Shown here: positions 1 through 8,227 of the stretch, in pieces | Numbering within the stretch: position 1 is the first letter of the stretch | Layout: every line of letters starts with the position of its first letter | Assembly: GCA_965247055.1 (NCBI GenBank) | Contig: CBDFGE010000005.1 | Coordinates: 520,861-584,860 of the forward strand | Origin: CBDFGE01 sp965247055 | GTDB lineage: Bacteria > Chloroflexota > Dehalococcoidia > Lucifugimonadales > JAGWBF01 | DNA length: 64,000 nt | Reading direction: 5' to 3' | Translations under genes and position numbers: made by a program | The notes under the pieces: model-generated | Told to the model about the DNA's origin: nothing | Databases searched by the model: none | What the model saw: only the letters and a program-made list of their open reading frames with translations

Positions 1-72
1 GCTGATGTCAGAGTCCCCTGCCAGCTCAGTTTCCCCTTTTAATAATAGGGTACACGATTTCACAGCAAGTTC

Positions 73-88
73 TGTGACCAAGGTCACA
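73..88. promoter_or_regulatory. CRP/FNR-family type operator palindrome
   Basis: The sequence reads TGTGA-N6-TCACA, and the symmetry extends one more base pair on each side (72-89). This matches the classical CRP half-sites exactly. It lies about 180 bases before the start of the amidohydrolase gene and about 65 bases before a candidate -35 box. No regulator gene of this family is in the window, so the binding protein is unknown. Confidence 0.5.
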
Positions 89-151
89 GTCTGCCTTGGA
101 AACACGGGGGGGCCTTCAAGGACTTGGCGCACTTCTTTGCCACGCCGAGAG

Positions 152-180
152 TTGCGACGGTGCCCCTTTCCTGCTAGACT
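152..180 (+). promoter_or_regulatory. Candidate sigma-70 promoter for the catabolic cluster
   Basis: TTGCGA (152-157) and TAGACT (175-180) are separated by 17 bases. The boxes match consensus moderately. This would start transcription near 187 and drive the genes from 271 on. Confidence 0.4.
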
Positions 181-270
181 GACGCCAAATCCAGACCCGT
201 GAGGGACGGATGCATCCGCCGTCCGGCGGACTGGCCGAAGGACACGAATCTCAACAGCAAGGGGGGAGCC

Positions 271-972
271 ATGCGGGTTTGGGAGGATGCTTTGACAGAG
301 AGCGACCGCAGGGTGCTTGCAGCCCGGCAGCCCAGGCAGCTGACCGGGTTCGGGGAGCGACCTGCCCTTCTGGTCATTGACATGAACAGAGCAGCGGTGG
401 GGGAGGACCGGCCGATCCACGAGCAGGTGGACAGGTATCCCCTCGCTTGCGGAAACCTCGCCTGGGCGGCCATCCGCCCCATGCAGAGGGTGATCAGCAT
501 GGCGCGGGAGGCGGCGATCCCGGTCGTGTACAGCAGGAACGTGTTCAAGACCATCCATGACCTGCCACGGGCCGGCGATCCCACCTACGGATACAGCGAG
601 CTCAGCCCACTGTCGGAGATACACCCCGAAGTGGCCATGCAGCCCGGGGACCTACTCATCGAGAAGCAGCGGGCCAGCGTGTTCTTCCAGACGGGCCTCG
701 TCTACGTCCTCCTCAACAAGAAGGTGGACAGTCTTCTGATCGTGGGTAACAGCACCAGCGGCTGCGTGCGGGCCACCGCCATAGACGGCCTGGGGTATAC
801 CTTTAAGGTCTCGGTCATCGAAGAGTGCGTGTTCGACCGGATAGAGATGTCCCACAAGGCGTCCCTTTTCGACCTCCAGTTCAAATACTGCGACGTTGTC
901 TCCGTGGACCGGGCCTGCGATTACCTGGCAACTATCAGGGAGGGCCAGGCGGTAGCCTCGGTGGGGGCCTAG
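271..972 (+). CDS. Isochorismatase-like cysteine amidohydrolase (N-carbamoylsarcosine amidase type)
   Basis: The protein has 233 residues from an ATG preceded by a strong AAGGGGGGAG ribosome binding site; a longer frame opens at 199 without one. The isochorismatase-fold triad is visible: Asp37 in LLVIDMN, Lys132 in LIEKQRAS, and the nucleophile Cys165 in NSTSGCVRAT. The TSGCVRAT motif is typical of the amidase branch (N-carbamoylsarcosine, maleamate and nicotinamide-type hydrolases) rather than of true isochorismatases, which lack the Cys. It heads a plus-strand cluster with a PEP-mutase/isocitrate-lyase family lyase and an aconitase-type two-subunit hydratase. A role in releasing a dicarboxylate from an amide is therefore plausible, for example a maleamate-like step. 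The substrate cannot be told from sequence. Confidence 0.85.
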   Translation: MRVWEDALTESDRRVLAARQPRQLTGFGERPALLVIDMNRAAVGEDRPIHEQVDRYPLACGNLAWAAIRPMQRVISMAREAAIPVVYSRNVFKTIHDLPRAGDPTYGYSELSPLSEIHPEVAMQPGDLLIEKQRASVFFQTGLVYVLLNKKVDSLLIVGNSTSGCVRATAIDGLGYTFKVSVIEECVFDRIEMSHKASLFDLQFKYCDVVSVDRACDYLATIREGQAVASVGA

Positions 973-1178
973 CGTCCCGTCTTCCAGCCCGGGGTTTCAG
1001 CTCGCCAGCTCCAGCCAGCCTCGGCCCCACGGGCCTCGGGCCGTCGCGGCTCACCGGAGGCGGAGGCGTATATCCGGCAATTAAAAGTCCCCCGAGCGAA
1101 GCCCCGTGTGGGCGTTGTGGATGGGCCCACGGGTGTGGACGCAGTATCTGGTCGTTCCCGTTAGGAGTGTGAGAGAAG

Positions 1179-2150
1179 ATGAAAAAGACCACCAGGCTCA
1201 GAGAGCTGTTCCGGCGGCCGGAGATCTTCGTTCTGGCTGGAGGCTCGACCGCCTTTGATGCCAAGATCATGGAGGGGGTCGGCTTCGAGGCGTGCTACAT
1301 GTCTGGAGCTAACACCGCGGCGACACTCACCGGACTGCCCGACGCTGGCCTCACCACGATGACCGAGGTCGTAATGAACGCGGGGTACATGGCCCAGGCT
1401 GTGGAGGTCCCTCTCGTGGCGGACGCGGACACCGGTTACGGCAACGCCGTCAATGTCAGGCGCACCGTGCAGGCCTTCATTCGGGCGGGTGTGGCAGGGA
1501 TACATATCGAGGACCAGGTCTCGCCCAAGCGGTGCGGCTTCGTGACGGGCAAGCAGGTCATCTCGCTGGAGGAAGCCGAGGGGAAGTACAGGGCGGCGGT
1601 TGACGCCCGCAACGAGCTGGACGAAGAGTTCGTTATCATCGCCCGCACCGACGCCCGGGGCGCAGTGGGAGGCAGCCTGGAGGAGGCGATCCGGCGGGCC
1701 CGGGCCTATCGTAACGCCGGAGCGGACGTGGCCTATGCCGAGGCCCCTCAATCCATGGATGAGGTGAAGCGCTGCGTCGAGGAGATAGGGCCCCCAATCA
1801 TGTTCACGTTGATGGCGCTACCCGACCCGCCAGGCCACCGGGAGATGGAGGCCATGGGCATCTCCGCCGCCTTCTACCCCGGCCTGGCCCGCATGGCCAC
1901 CTATCGCGTCAACTGGGAGTTCCTCCACGAGGTGAAGGAGCGGGACGTCGAGGCCATAAGGGAGTTGGAGGCCCGGGAGGCCAGCCATCCCTGGAGGCAT
2001 CCCGCGCCGCCCCATCGGTTCGATCTGGTGGGATTTCCCCAGGTGCGGGAATGGGAGGAGAAGTACCTGCCGCCCGAGGAGATGGACAAATACGCCCATT
2101 CCATTGGGGCGTACACCCCTGGGGAGGGGCAGACCCACGCTTTAAAGTAA
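1179..2150 (+). CDS. PEP mutase / isocitrate lyase superfamily C-C lyase (methylisocitrate or dimethylmalate lyase-like)
   Basis: The protein has 323 residues; the ATG follows an AGGAG at 1163-1167. A TIM-barrel of the isocitrate lyase/PEP mutase superfamily is clear from SGANTAA, ADADTGYGN (about 81-89, Mg-binding Asp), IHIEDQ (about 108-113) and the catalytic loop PKRCG at 116-120, whose Cys119 is the lyase residue. The KRCG loop places it with C-C lyases (methylisocitrate, 2,3-dimethylmalate, oxaloacetate hydrolase types) rather than phosphonate mutases. A C-terminal extension past residue 270 (WEEKYLPPEE) resembles longer carboxyphosphonoenolpyruvate-type members. The following aconitase-type gene pair suggests the two act in sequence on a 2-hydroxy-di- or tricarboxylate. 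The exact acid is not known. Confidence 0.85.
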   Translation: MKKTTRLRELFRRPEIFVLAGGSTAFDAKIMEGVGFEACYMSGANTAATLTGLPDAGLTTMTEVVMNAGYMAQAVEVPLVADADTGYGNAVNVRRTVQAFIRAGVAGIHIEDQVSPKRCGFVTGKQVISLEEAEGKYRAAVDARNELDEEFVIIARTDARGAVGGSLEEAIRRARAYRNAGADVAYAEAPQSMDEVKRCVEEIGPPIMFTLMALPDPPGHREMEAMGISAAFYPGLARMATYRVNWEFLHEVKERDVEAIRELEAREASHPWRHPAPPHRFDLVGFPQVREWEEKYLPPEEMDKYAHSIGAYTPGEGQTHALK

Positions 2151-2168
2151 GATTCGGGAGGTGGGACC

Positions 2169-3425
2169 ATGGGGATGACCATCGCTGAGAAAATCCTGGC
2201 GGCCCACGCCGATAGGAGCGAGGTGAAGCCGGGGGAATTCCTGTGGTGCCGGGTAGACGGCGCGGCGGGAGTTCCGGGGGAGATGCTGGAGAAGCTGGGC
2301 GTGGAGAAGCTGTGGGACCCCCAGCGGGTCTTCGTGACTGAGGACCACCTGGCACCGCCCCCCACCGTAGCGGCGGCCAACAACATGGCCCAGCTGCGCA
2401 GGTGGGTGCAACGCTACGGCATCACCAACTTCTTCGATTACGGCAGCCACGGCATACTCCACCAGGTCTTTCCCGAGAACGGATTCATAGCCCCCGGTGA
2501 GCTCATACCAATGCCCGACTCCCACTCCACCAGTGGAGGCGTCTTCAACGCCTGTGTGACCAACGCAGCCATGGACAGTCTTCTGTGCCTTATCTTCGGG
2601 GAGTACTGGTTCCGGGTGCCGGAGAGCATCAAGATAGAGCTGGTGGGCAAGTACCCCGGCCTAGACAATTTCATCTTCGGCAAGGATATCGTCCTGAAGA
2701 TAGCGGCCAACTGGGGGACCGACGTTGGCCTGTACAAGTCCATCGAGTACCTGGGCCCGGTGGCCAGCGAGCTGACCCTTTCCAGCCGGTGGACCATGTC
2801 CAACATGGGGGTGGAGCTGGGGGCCAAGTTTGCCATTTTCGAGGCAGACGAAAAGACCGACGAGTTCCTGAAGGGCAGGGTAAACAGGCCCTACCAGCAC
2901 GTCTCGGCGGACCCAGATGCGGTCTACGCGGAGCAGTACACCCTGGACGTCACGGACCTGGAACCCCAGGTAGCCTGCCCCCACGACCCGGGCAACGTCC
3001 ACCCGGCCAGCGAACTGGAGCCCGAGAGGATCAAGGTAGACCAGGCCCTGATCGGCTCCTGCACCAACGCCCGCTTGGAGGATTTCGAGATCGCGGCCCG
3101 AATCCTTAAGGGGCGCAAGGTCCACCCCAGCGTGCGTCTCCTGTGCAGCCCCGCCTCTCAGAATGTGTGGAAGGAATGTCTAAAGGCAGGCCTGTGGGAG
3201 ATATTCGCCGACGCGGGCGCCAACATAGAGCACTCCACCTGTGGTCCCTGCTACGGTGGCCACCTCGGGGTGCTGGGCGATGGCGAGGTGTCAATCTCAT
3301 CCACCAACCGCAACTTCCAGGGCCGCCAGGGAAGCTCCGAGTCCTTCGTTTACCTGTCCAATCCCGCGGTGGTGGCGGCCTCGGCCGTTAACGGGTACAT
3401 CAGTGACCCGAGGAATTTCCTGTAG
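2169..3425 (+). CDS. Aconitase-family dehydratase, large subunit (LeuC/DmdA-like)
   Basis: The protein has 418 residues with GGGAGGTGGG before the ATG. It is the 4Fe-4S-binding large subunit of the 3-isopropylmalate dehydratase/homoaconitase/dimethylmaleate hydratase group. Three cluster ligands are visible: Cys298 in IGSCTNAR and Cys358 and Cys361 in STCGPCYGGH. PMPDSHSTSGG (about 114-124) corresponds to the substrate-loop DSHT motif. It lies 18 bases after the lyase gene and 44 bases before its small subunit, so the three are probably one operon. There are no leucine biosynthesis genes (leuA, leuB) nearby. Together with the lyase upstream this argues for a catabolic hydratase, such as dimethylmaleate or methylaconitate type, rather than for LeuC proper. 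That assignment is inference. Confidence 0.85.
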   Translation: MGMTIAEKILAAHADRSEVKPGEFLWCRVDGAAGVPGEMLEKLGVEKLWDPQRVFVTEDHLAPPPTVAAANNMAQLRRWVQRYGITNFFDYGSHGILHQVFPENGFIAPGELIPMPDSHSTSGGVFNACVTNAAMDSLLCLIFGEYWFRVPESIKIELVGKYPGLDNFIFGKDIVLKIAANWGTDVGLYKSIEYLGPVASELTLSSRWTMSNMGVELGAKFAIFEADEKTDEFLKGRVNRPYQHVSADPDAVYAEQYTLDVTDLEPQVACPHDPGNVHPASELEPERIKVDQALIGSCTNARLEDFEIAARILKGRKVHPSVRLLCSPASQNVWKECLKAGLWEIFADAGANIEHSTCGPCYGGHLGVLGDGEVSISSTNRNFQGRQGSSESFVYLSNPAVVAASAVNGYISDPRNFL

Positions 3426-3469
3426 GTCCACCGAGCCGGCACGCCAGCTCAAGATGAGGAGGGACGTCG

Positions 3470-4006
3470 ATGGCCGCTGAGATGAGCTTCACAGGCAAGG
3501 TGTGGAAGTTCGGAGATGCCATCAGCACCGATCTGATGATGCCCGGCAGCCAGGTACTCGCTCGGAGACTCAGCGAGGAGGAGGGGGCCAAGTACTGCTT
3601 TTCCGCCAACCGCCCCGGCTGGACCGACCAGGTCAGCCCGGGGGATATTATCGTGGCCGGTAAGAACTTCGGCTGCGGCTCCAGCCGCAACGGCGCCAGG
3701 GTGATCCAGCTCAACGGGATCGCCGCCATCCTGGCGGAGTCCACCTCTCGCATCTTCCTCCGGAACGCGATAAACGTCGCCCTGCCCACCCTGTGGTGCG
3801 AGGGAGTTGGTGACGCCTTCCAGGAAGGGGACGTGGCCCAGGTGGACCTGATCACCGGGCAGGTCAAGAACATGACCAGCGGGGCCACGCTGCAGGCCGA
3901 GCCATGGCCCGAGGACAGTCCGCCCATGCAGATCTTGCGGGCCGGTGGGCTCATACCCTTCATTCAGCGGATGATGGTGGACCGGGGAATGGTCCGGGAA
4001 AGCTAG
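3470..4006 (+). CDS. Aconitase-family dehydratase, small subunit (LeuD/DmdB-like)
   Basis: The protein has 178 residues; AGGAGGG precedes the ATG at 3470, and a second ATG at 3482 is possible. It is the swivel-domain subunit partner of the preceding gene. The signature GKNFGCGSSR at 64-73 is the active-site loop, followed by IAAILAES and RIFLRNAINVALP typical of the family. Its TAG stop (4004-4006) is part of the CTAG at which an IS5 element has inserted, so the reading frame ends normally despite the insertion. The product should associate with the large subunit to form an Fe-S hydro-lyase. Confidence 0.87.
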   Translation: MAAEMSFTGKVWKFGDAISTDLMMPGSQVLARRLSEEEGAKYCFSANRPGWTDQVSPGDIIVAGKNFGCGSSRNGARVIQLNGIAAILAESTSRIFLRNAINVALPTLWCEGVGDAFQEGDVAQVDLITGQVKNMTSGATLQAEPWPEDSPPMQILRAGGLIPFIQRMMVDRGMVRES

Positions 4007-5213
4007 GGAACCTCTGAACAACTCGGCGCAAGCGTGGATGGGCAGAGTGGTTCCGTTCTTTGGAGACGTTCAGGCATCTTTGTGACGTTCCAGGTCGTGG
4101 TTGAGGCGTTCAGACCGTGTCTGTTGTGGCCTCGAAGCGGCTTTTCGGAGCCATCGCGGCTCCCCGGCCGTGATTTGCGCACTGCGCCCCTCTCATGTCG
4201 CCAGACGGCGCTCTGCCGTCATCAAGTTGGCCAGCCCCAGTAGCAATGCCAGCCGTTGCGCGTTCTTAGCCAACCCTCGGTAGCGCACCTTGGCGTAGCC
4301 AAAGCGCCGCTTCACGTACAGGAACGGATGCTCCACTTTCGCTCTGACCGACGCTTTGCGCTTCTCCACCAACGCCTCGTAGCTGCCAGGCTCCAGGTGC
4401 CGTCGCCGGCCGGGCCTCATCGCCACTCGCCACTCCACATCCAACTCTCGATTCTCCAACCGCTTGTCCACTCCCTGATACCCCGCATCCCCCCACACTC
4501 GTTTCTCTCCACCGTGCAGCAATCGGTGCGCTTCTGTCACATCATGCACGTTAGCTGGCGTCGTAGTCATGCTGTGTACCACTCCCGTCTCAGCGTCAGC
4601 GCCTACGTGTACTTTCATCCCGAAGCGCCACTCGTTCCCCTTCTTCGTCTGGTGCATCTCAGGGTCTCGCTCACCCGCACGATTCTTCGTCGATGACGGC
4701 GCCTCTATGATGCTCGCGTCCACGATCGTCCCCTCCCGAAGCCGCAGTCCCTGGGACTCCAGATGACGGTTGATCTCCTCGAACAGACTCTGCCCCAACT
4801 CATGCTCTTCCAGCAGATGGCGGAAGTTCAGAATCGTCGTCTCGTCCGGCAGCGGGCCCGACAGCTTCAACCCTACGAACCGTCTCACCGACTCGACCTC
4901 GTAGAGCATGTCCTCCATACCAGGATCGCTCAAGTTGTAGAACAACTGCACGCAGTGTATCCGCACCATCGCCGACAACTCCATATGGTCGACGGCCTCG
5001 GCCCGCCTTGGGATAGAACGGACGGATGCGCTCTTCCATCTGTTCCCACGGGATCAGAGCATCCATGCGCTCCAGGAATATCTCCCGGCGGGTCTTGCGC
5101 TTCTTGCTCTCGTATTCCAAGTCCGCAAATGTTGGCTGGTCCATCAATTATCTCCCCGAACACAGTGCTATTCTCTATGCTACTATGCCCAGACTTGTTC
5201 AGAATATCCCTAG
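4003..5213. mobile_element. IS5-family insertion sequence with CTAG flanks
   Basis: The element runs from about 4007 to 5209 with imperfect terminal inverted repeats: GGAACCTCTGAACAA at the left and the complement of GGATATTCTGAACAA at the right. It is bordered on both sides by CTAG (4003-4006 and 5210-5213), as expected for the 4-bp YTAR target duplication known for IS5. It carries one minus-strand transposase gene with a frameshift. The left CTAG contains the stop codon of the aconitase-type small subunit. Confidence 0.9.
4193..5147 (-). pseudogene. IS5-family DDE transposase, frameshifted
   Basis: The N-terminal part (from 5147 down to about 4990) reads DQPTFADLEYESKKRKTRR and ends GRGRRPY. 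The rest continues in another frame from about 4984 with VRIHCVQLFYNLSDPGMED, DETTILNFRHLLEEH, DASIIEAPSSTKN, GMKVHVGAD, WGDAGYQG and the C-terminal RAKVEHPFLYVKRRFGY. Those are the standard IS5 transposase blocks, with the DDE residues in DASIIEAP, GDAGYQG and VEHPF. The frame change falls between RRPY and the expected P-L-E-x-M-L-R-I block, close to 4985-4990. It could be a decay mutation, an assembly indel or a programmed frameshift; the terminal repeats are intact. Confidence 0.85.
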
Positions 5214-5237
5214 GTCTCTAGCCGTTGAGGGAAAGGG

Positions 5238-6277
5238 GTGGGACACTGGGAATACAGCGGAGACATGGGGACGGCGCGGTATAGCCACACCGCGACCCTT
5301 CTGGCCGACGGCAGGGTGCTGGTCTCGGGAGGCCAGGACGCCGACGGCGAGTTCCTGAGAAGCTGTGAGATATGGGACCCCCGCACCGGAGGATGGGCCG
5401 GTACCGGTGACCTGATCAGGGGCCGGTATGAGCACCGGGCCGTCCTGTTGCTCGATGGACGCGTCCTGGTCGTTGGCGGCTTTAACGACTCTGACCAGCT
5501 CCTCTCCCAGTGTGAGCTATGGGACCCGGGGACCGGTGAGTGGGAGGACGCTGGCAGCATGGTACAGGCGCGGGAAGGCCATGGGGCCTGCCTGCTCAGG
5601 GATGGTAGGGTTCTGGCGACAGGTGGCAGCGGCGACGGGGTAGCCCTGGAGAGCGCCGAGGTGTGGGACCCGGTCCGTCGGGTGTGGCGCAGCGTTCAAC
5701 CGATGACATCCAGGCGTAGCGGACACCACATGCTCACCCTTCCAGATGGGCGGGTGCTGGCCGCCGGTGGCCGCGACCACATGGCGGTCTGGGACACGGC
5801 CACCCCCCAATGGAAAGAGGAGTACCTGTCATCTGTCGAGGTGTGGAGCCCCGAAGTCCGATGAACGTGCCGAGGGTCGATCATGTGGCCACCTTACTCC
5901 CCGAAGGACGTGTGTTGGTGGTAGGGGGGGTCTCCAAAGGCTCCTCCTACCTTATCAGGACGGACCTGGTCGAGGTGGAGGTCTGGGATGCGGAGTCGGG
6001 CGGGTGGAGTCTGCTGGAGGAGCTCCCCATGCACCTGGGGAACCTGGGTGCGGCGCCGTTAGCCAAAGGTGATGTGCTGGTTGTTGGCGAGGCGGGTAGG
6101 GAAGCCCTTCATGCCATCCGATGGGAGAGTTCCTCAGGGGCCTGGGTATATGAGCCGTCGCCCCAGTTACCCAGGAGTGGTGGAGTACTCATCGGCCTCG
6201 CCGGCAGCTCTGCCCTCCTTTCGGGTGGCGGAACCCAAGGTCCGGCCCTCCGCTCGGAGGTCTGGAGCCCCGACTGA
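5238..6277 (+). pseudogene. Kelch-repeat beta-propeller protein, split by a frameshift
   Basis: Two overlapping frames together encode a kelch propeller. The first (5238-5864, GTG start) holds about four blades with the repeated pattern H-x-A-x-LL-x-DGRVLVxGG and E-x-WDP-x-x-G-W. The second (5861-6277) continues with VDHVATLLPEGRVLVVGG and two more blades. The stop of the first and an ATG of the second overlap as ATGA at 5861-5864. However, the blade linker between VEVWSPE and MNVPRVDH is too short and in the wrong frame, so one disrupted gene is the better reading. There is no signal peptide. The start lies only about 25 bases from the IS5 end, and in-frame stops at 5211 and 5226 bound it upstream. 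Confidence 0.75.
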
Positions 6278-6319
6278 CCAAAGTCGGGCTCCACGAGCAG
6301 CCGGGACAGGCCACGTCCT

Positions 6320-8227
6320 TTAGCCGGAGTCATCGCTGAGGGGTGCGGCGGGGCGTGACGCCGAGCGGCCCAGCATGACCGCGGTGTTGATAAGGGCCAT
6401 GTGGGAGAAGGCCTGGGGGTAGTTGCCCAGCATCTCCCCCGTTCTGGCGTCCACCGCCTCGCTGAGGAGCCCCAGGTCGTTGGAGCAGGCCAGGAGCTTC
6501 TCGAACAGGACGCGGCCCCGCTCCACTTCGCCCAGGGCGATGAGGTCATCGGCGAGCCAGAAGGTACATATGGTGAAGGCACCCTCCTCGCCCCCGATGC
6601 CGTCGTCCAGGTCCCTGTACCGGTAGACGTAGCCTTCCGGCGACGTCAGCTCCCGCTCGATGGCCCTGATGGTGGAGCGCATCCGGGGGTCGTCGGCCCT
6701 AATGAAACCGACCAACGGCAACATCAGGATAGAGGCGTCCAACGCCTTGCTGCCGTAGGCCTGTACGAAGGCGCCGCGCTCGGCGTCGTAGCCCTTGGCG
6801 AGGACGTCCTCCTTGATCTCGGCCCTCAACCTTCGCCATCGGTCCACGTCTGCGGGGAGGCCGAGGGCCCTGGCCGCCTTTATTGCCCTGTCCACCGCGA
6901 CCCAGCACCACACTTTGGAGAACACGAAGTTCTGGCGTCCTCCCCGGGTCTCCCAGATGCTCTCGTCGGAGTCGCGCCAGTGGTCGCTGACAAATTGCAC
7001 GACCCTGCGCAGATACTGCCAGTACTCCGGGTCCATCTCTCCGCCCAGCTTCCGGTACAGGTGCGCCGAGTCCATCACCTCTCCGTAGATGTCCAGCTGT
7101 AGCTGGGTATACGCCCCGTTGCCCACGCGTACGGGTCTCGACTTCCGGTAACCCTCCAGCTCGGGGATCTCTATCTCCGTCAGCCGCCTCTCTCCCCAGA
7201 GGCTATACATGGCTTGAAGGTCCCGGGCGCGCCCCAGGGTGCTCCACTCCAGCCACTCCTTGAACGCCTTGGCCTCGGCGTAGTAGCCAAGGATAGAGAG
7301 GGCGTAGACCGCGAAGCAGGCGTCCCGGATCCAGGTGAAGCGGTAGTCCCAGTTGCGTGAGCCGCCGATGGCCTCGGGCAAGGACGTGGTGGCGGCCGCG
7401 ACCAGGGCGCCCGAGGGGATGTAGGTGAGTGCCTTGAGGGTTAGCGCGCTGCGAAGCACGTCATCCCGGTACTTACCCTCGTAGCTGCACAGCGAGGACC
7501 AGTCCTGCCAGAACCGTACCGTCCTCTCGAGCTCTAGCTGGATCTGCCGTTCGTCCAGCGCTTGGGGAGCTTGGGAGAACGGGGTGCGGTACGTGACGGC
7601 AGTATACAGCTTGTCCCCGGAGCGAAGCAGGCCCTGAGAGCGAAAGCCGTCATCCACCTCTTGAAGCGGTGCCGAACAGAAGACCGAGAGCGCGTCGGGA
7701 CCGCCGTGAGCGAAACCTCTGTACGGGCTTTCCAGGCTGACGTGGGGGACGATGGTGCCGTAGTCAAAGCGGGGGAAACACTCCAGCGTGAACTGTACGC
7801 TTCCGCTGGCACACTCCAAGATTCGCGATACCCGCTGGTGGGCATGGTATTCAGAGAACCCTTCGGGGGTGTGCCGAGGATGGGTGGGCATGAAGTCGGT
7901 GAGTACACCGATACCCGTATCGGTCTGGAAGGTCGTCTCCAGCACGTTGGTGCCCGGAAGGTAGCGGCGTGTCGTAGACCGGACTCCCTGGAGCGTCACC
8001 TGGAAATAGCCCGCCCGGCGGTGGTCCAGGATCCTGCCGAAGACGGAGGCGCTGTCGAACCGCGGGAAGCAGCACCAGTCGATGGAGCCGTCCAGGCCGA
8101 CCAGCGCGCAGGAGTGCATATCGCTGATCAACCCGTAGTTGCCGATGGGCTTGTAACTATCTTCGCTCCGGGTAGGACTCAACTGTTTACCCCATGGGGA
8201 TGCTCCCCACCGCACACTCTCAGCCAT
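6320..8227 (-). CDS. Glycoside hydrolase family 15 (glucoamylase/trehalase-like)
   Basis: The protein has 635 residues. The start chosen is the ATG at 8227, with GGAGG ten bases upstream; it overlaps the 3' end of zwf by 49 bases. The open frame extends further upstream, but that part is shadow sequence over zwf. The N-terminal block PIGNYGLISD and LDGSIDWCCFPRFDS is the hallmark start of bacterial GH15. The catalytic-domain blocks GSRNWDYRFTWIRDA and ESIWETRGG are both present; the Glu of the latter is the usual general acid. It presumably cleaves glucose from alpha-glucans or trehalose in the cytoplasm, as no signal peptide is seen. As the last gene of the sugar operon it could feed glucose into the oxidative pentose phosphate steps. 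Confidence 0.93.
   Translation of the reverse strand: MAESVRWGASPWGKQLSPTRSEDSYKPIGNYGLISDMHSCALVGLDGSIDWCCFPRFDSASVFGRILDHRRAGYFQVTLQGVRSTTRRYLPGTNVLETTFQTDTGIGVLTDFMPTHPRHTPEGFSEYHAHQRVSRILECASGSVQFTLECFPRFDYGTIVPHVSLESPYRGFAHGGPDALSVFCSAPLQEVDDGFRSQGLLRSGDKLYTAVTYRTPFSQAPQALDERQIQLELERTVRFWQDWSSLCSYEGKYRDDVLRSALTLKALTYIPSGALVAAATTSLPEAIGGSRNWDYRFTWIRDACFAVYALSILGYYAEAKAFKEWLEWSTLGRARDLQAMYSLWGERRLTEIEIPELEGYRKSRPVRVGNGAYTQLQLDIYGEVMDSAHLYRKLGGEMDPEYWQYLRRVVQFVSDHWRDSDESIWETRGGRQNFVFSKVWCWVAVDRAIKAARALGLPADVDRWRRLRAEIKEDVLAKGYDAERGAFVQAYGSKALDASILMLPLVGFIRADDPRMRSTIRAIERELTSPEGYVYRYRDLDDGIGGEEGAFTICTFWLADDLIALGEVERGRVLFEKLLACSNDLGLLSEAVDARTGEMLGNYPQAFSHMALINTAVMLGRSASRPAAPLSDDSG

Larger units (their letters stand above)
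1..270. other. Upstream region of the first cluster, no convincing gene
   Basis: The only open frame on the plus strand here (5-202) has no ribosome binding site and a Ser/Arg-rich, domain-free product, so I do not call it. The stretch holds a CRP-type palindrome (73-88) and a possible promoter (152-180), both listed separately, and leads into the gene at 271. Confidence 0.6.

Noticed and set aside
5..202. 65-codon open frame at the left end
   Set aside because: No ribosome binding site and no recognisable sequence; it covers the operator and promoter of the next operon.
3470..4006. Calling the aconitase-type pair leuCD
   Set aside because: No leuA or leuB nearby and a KRCG lyase and amidase in the same operon; so only a family-level name is given.
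5862..5864. TGA in the kelch gene as selenocysteine
   Set aside because: Reading through leaves the kelch pattern at once, while the pattern resumes in another frame; so it is a frameshift.
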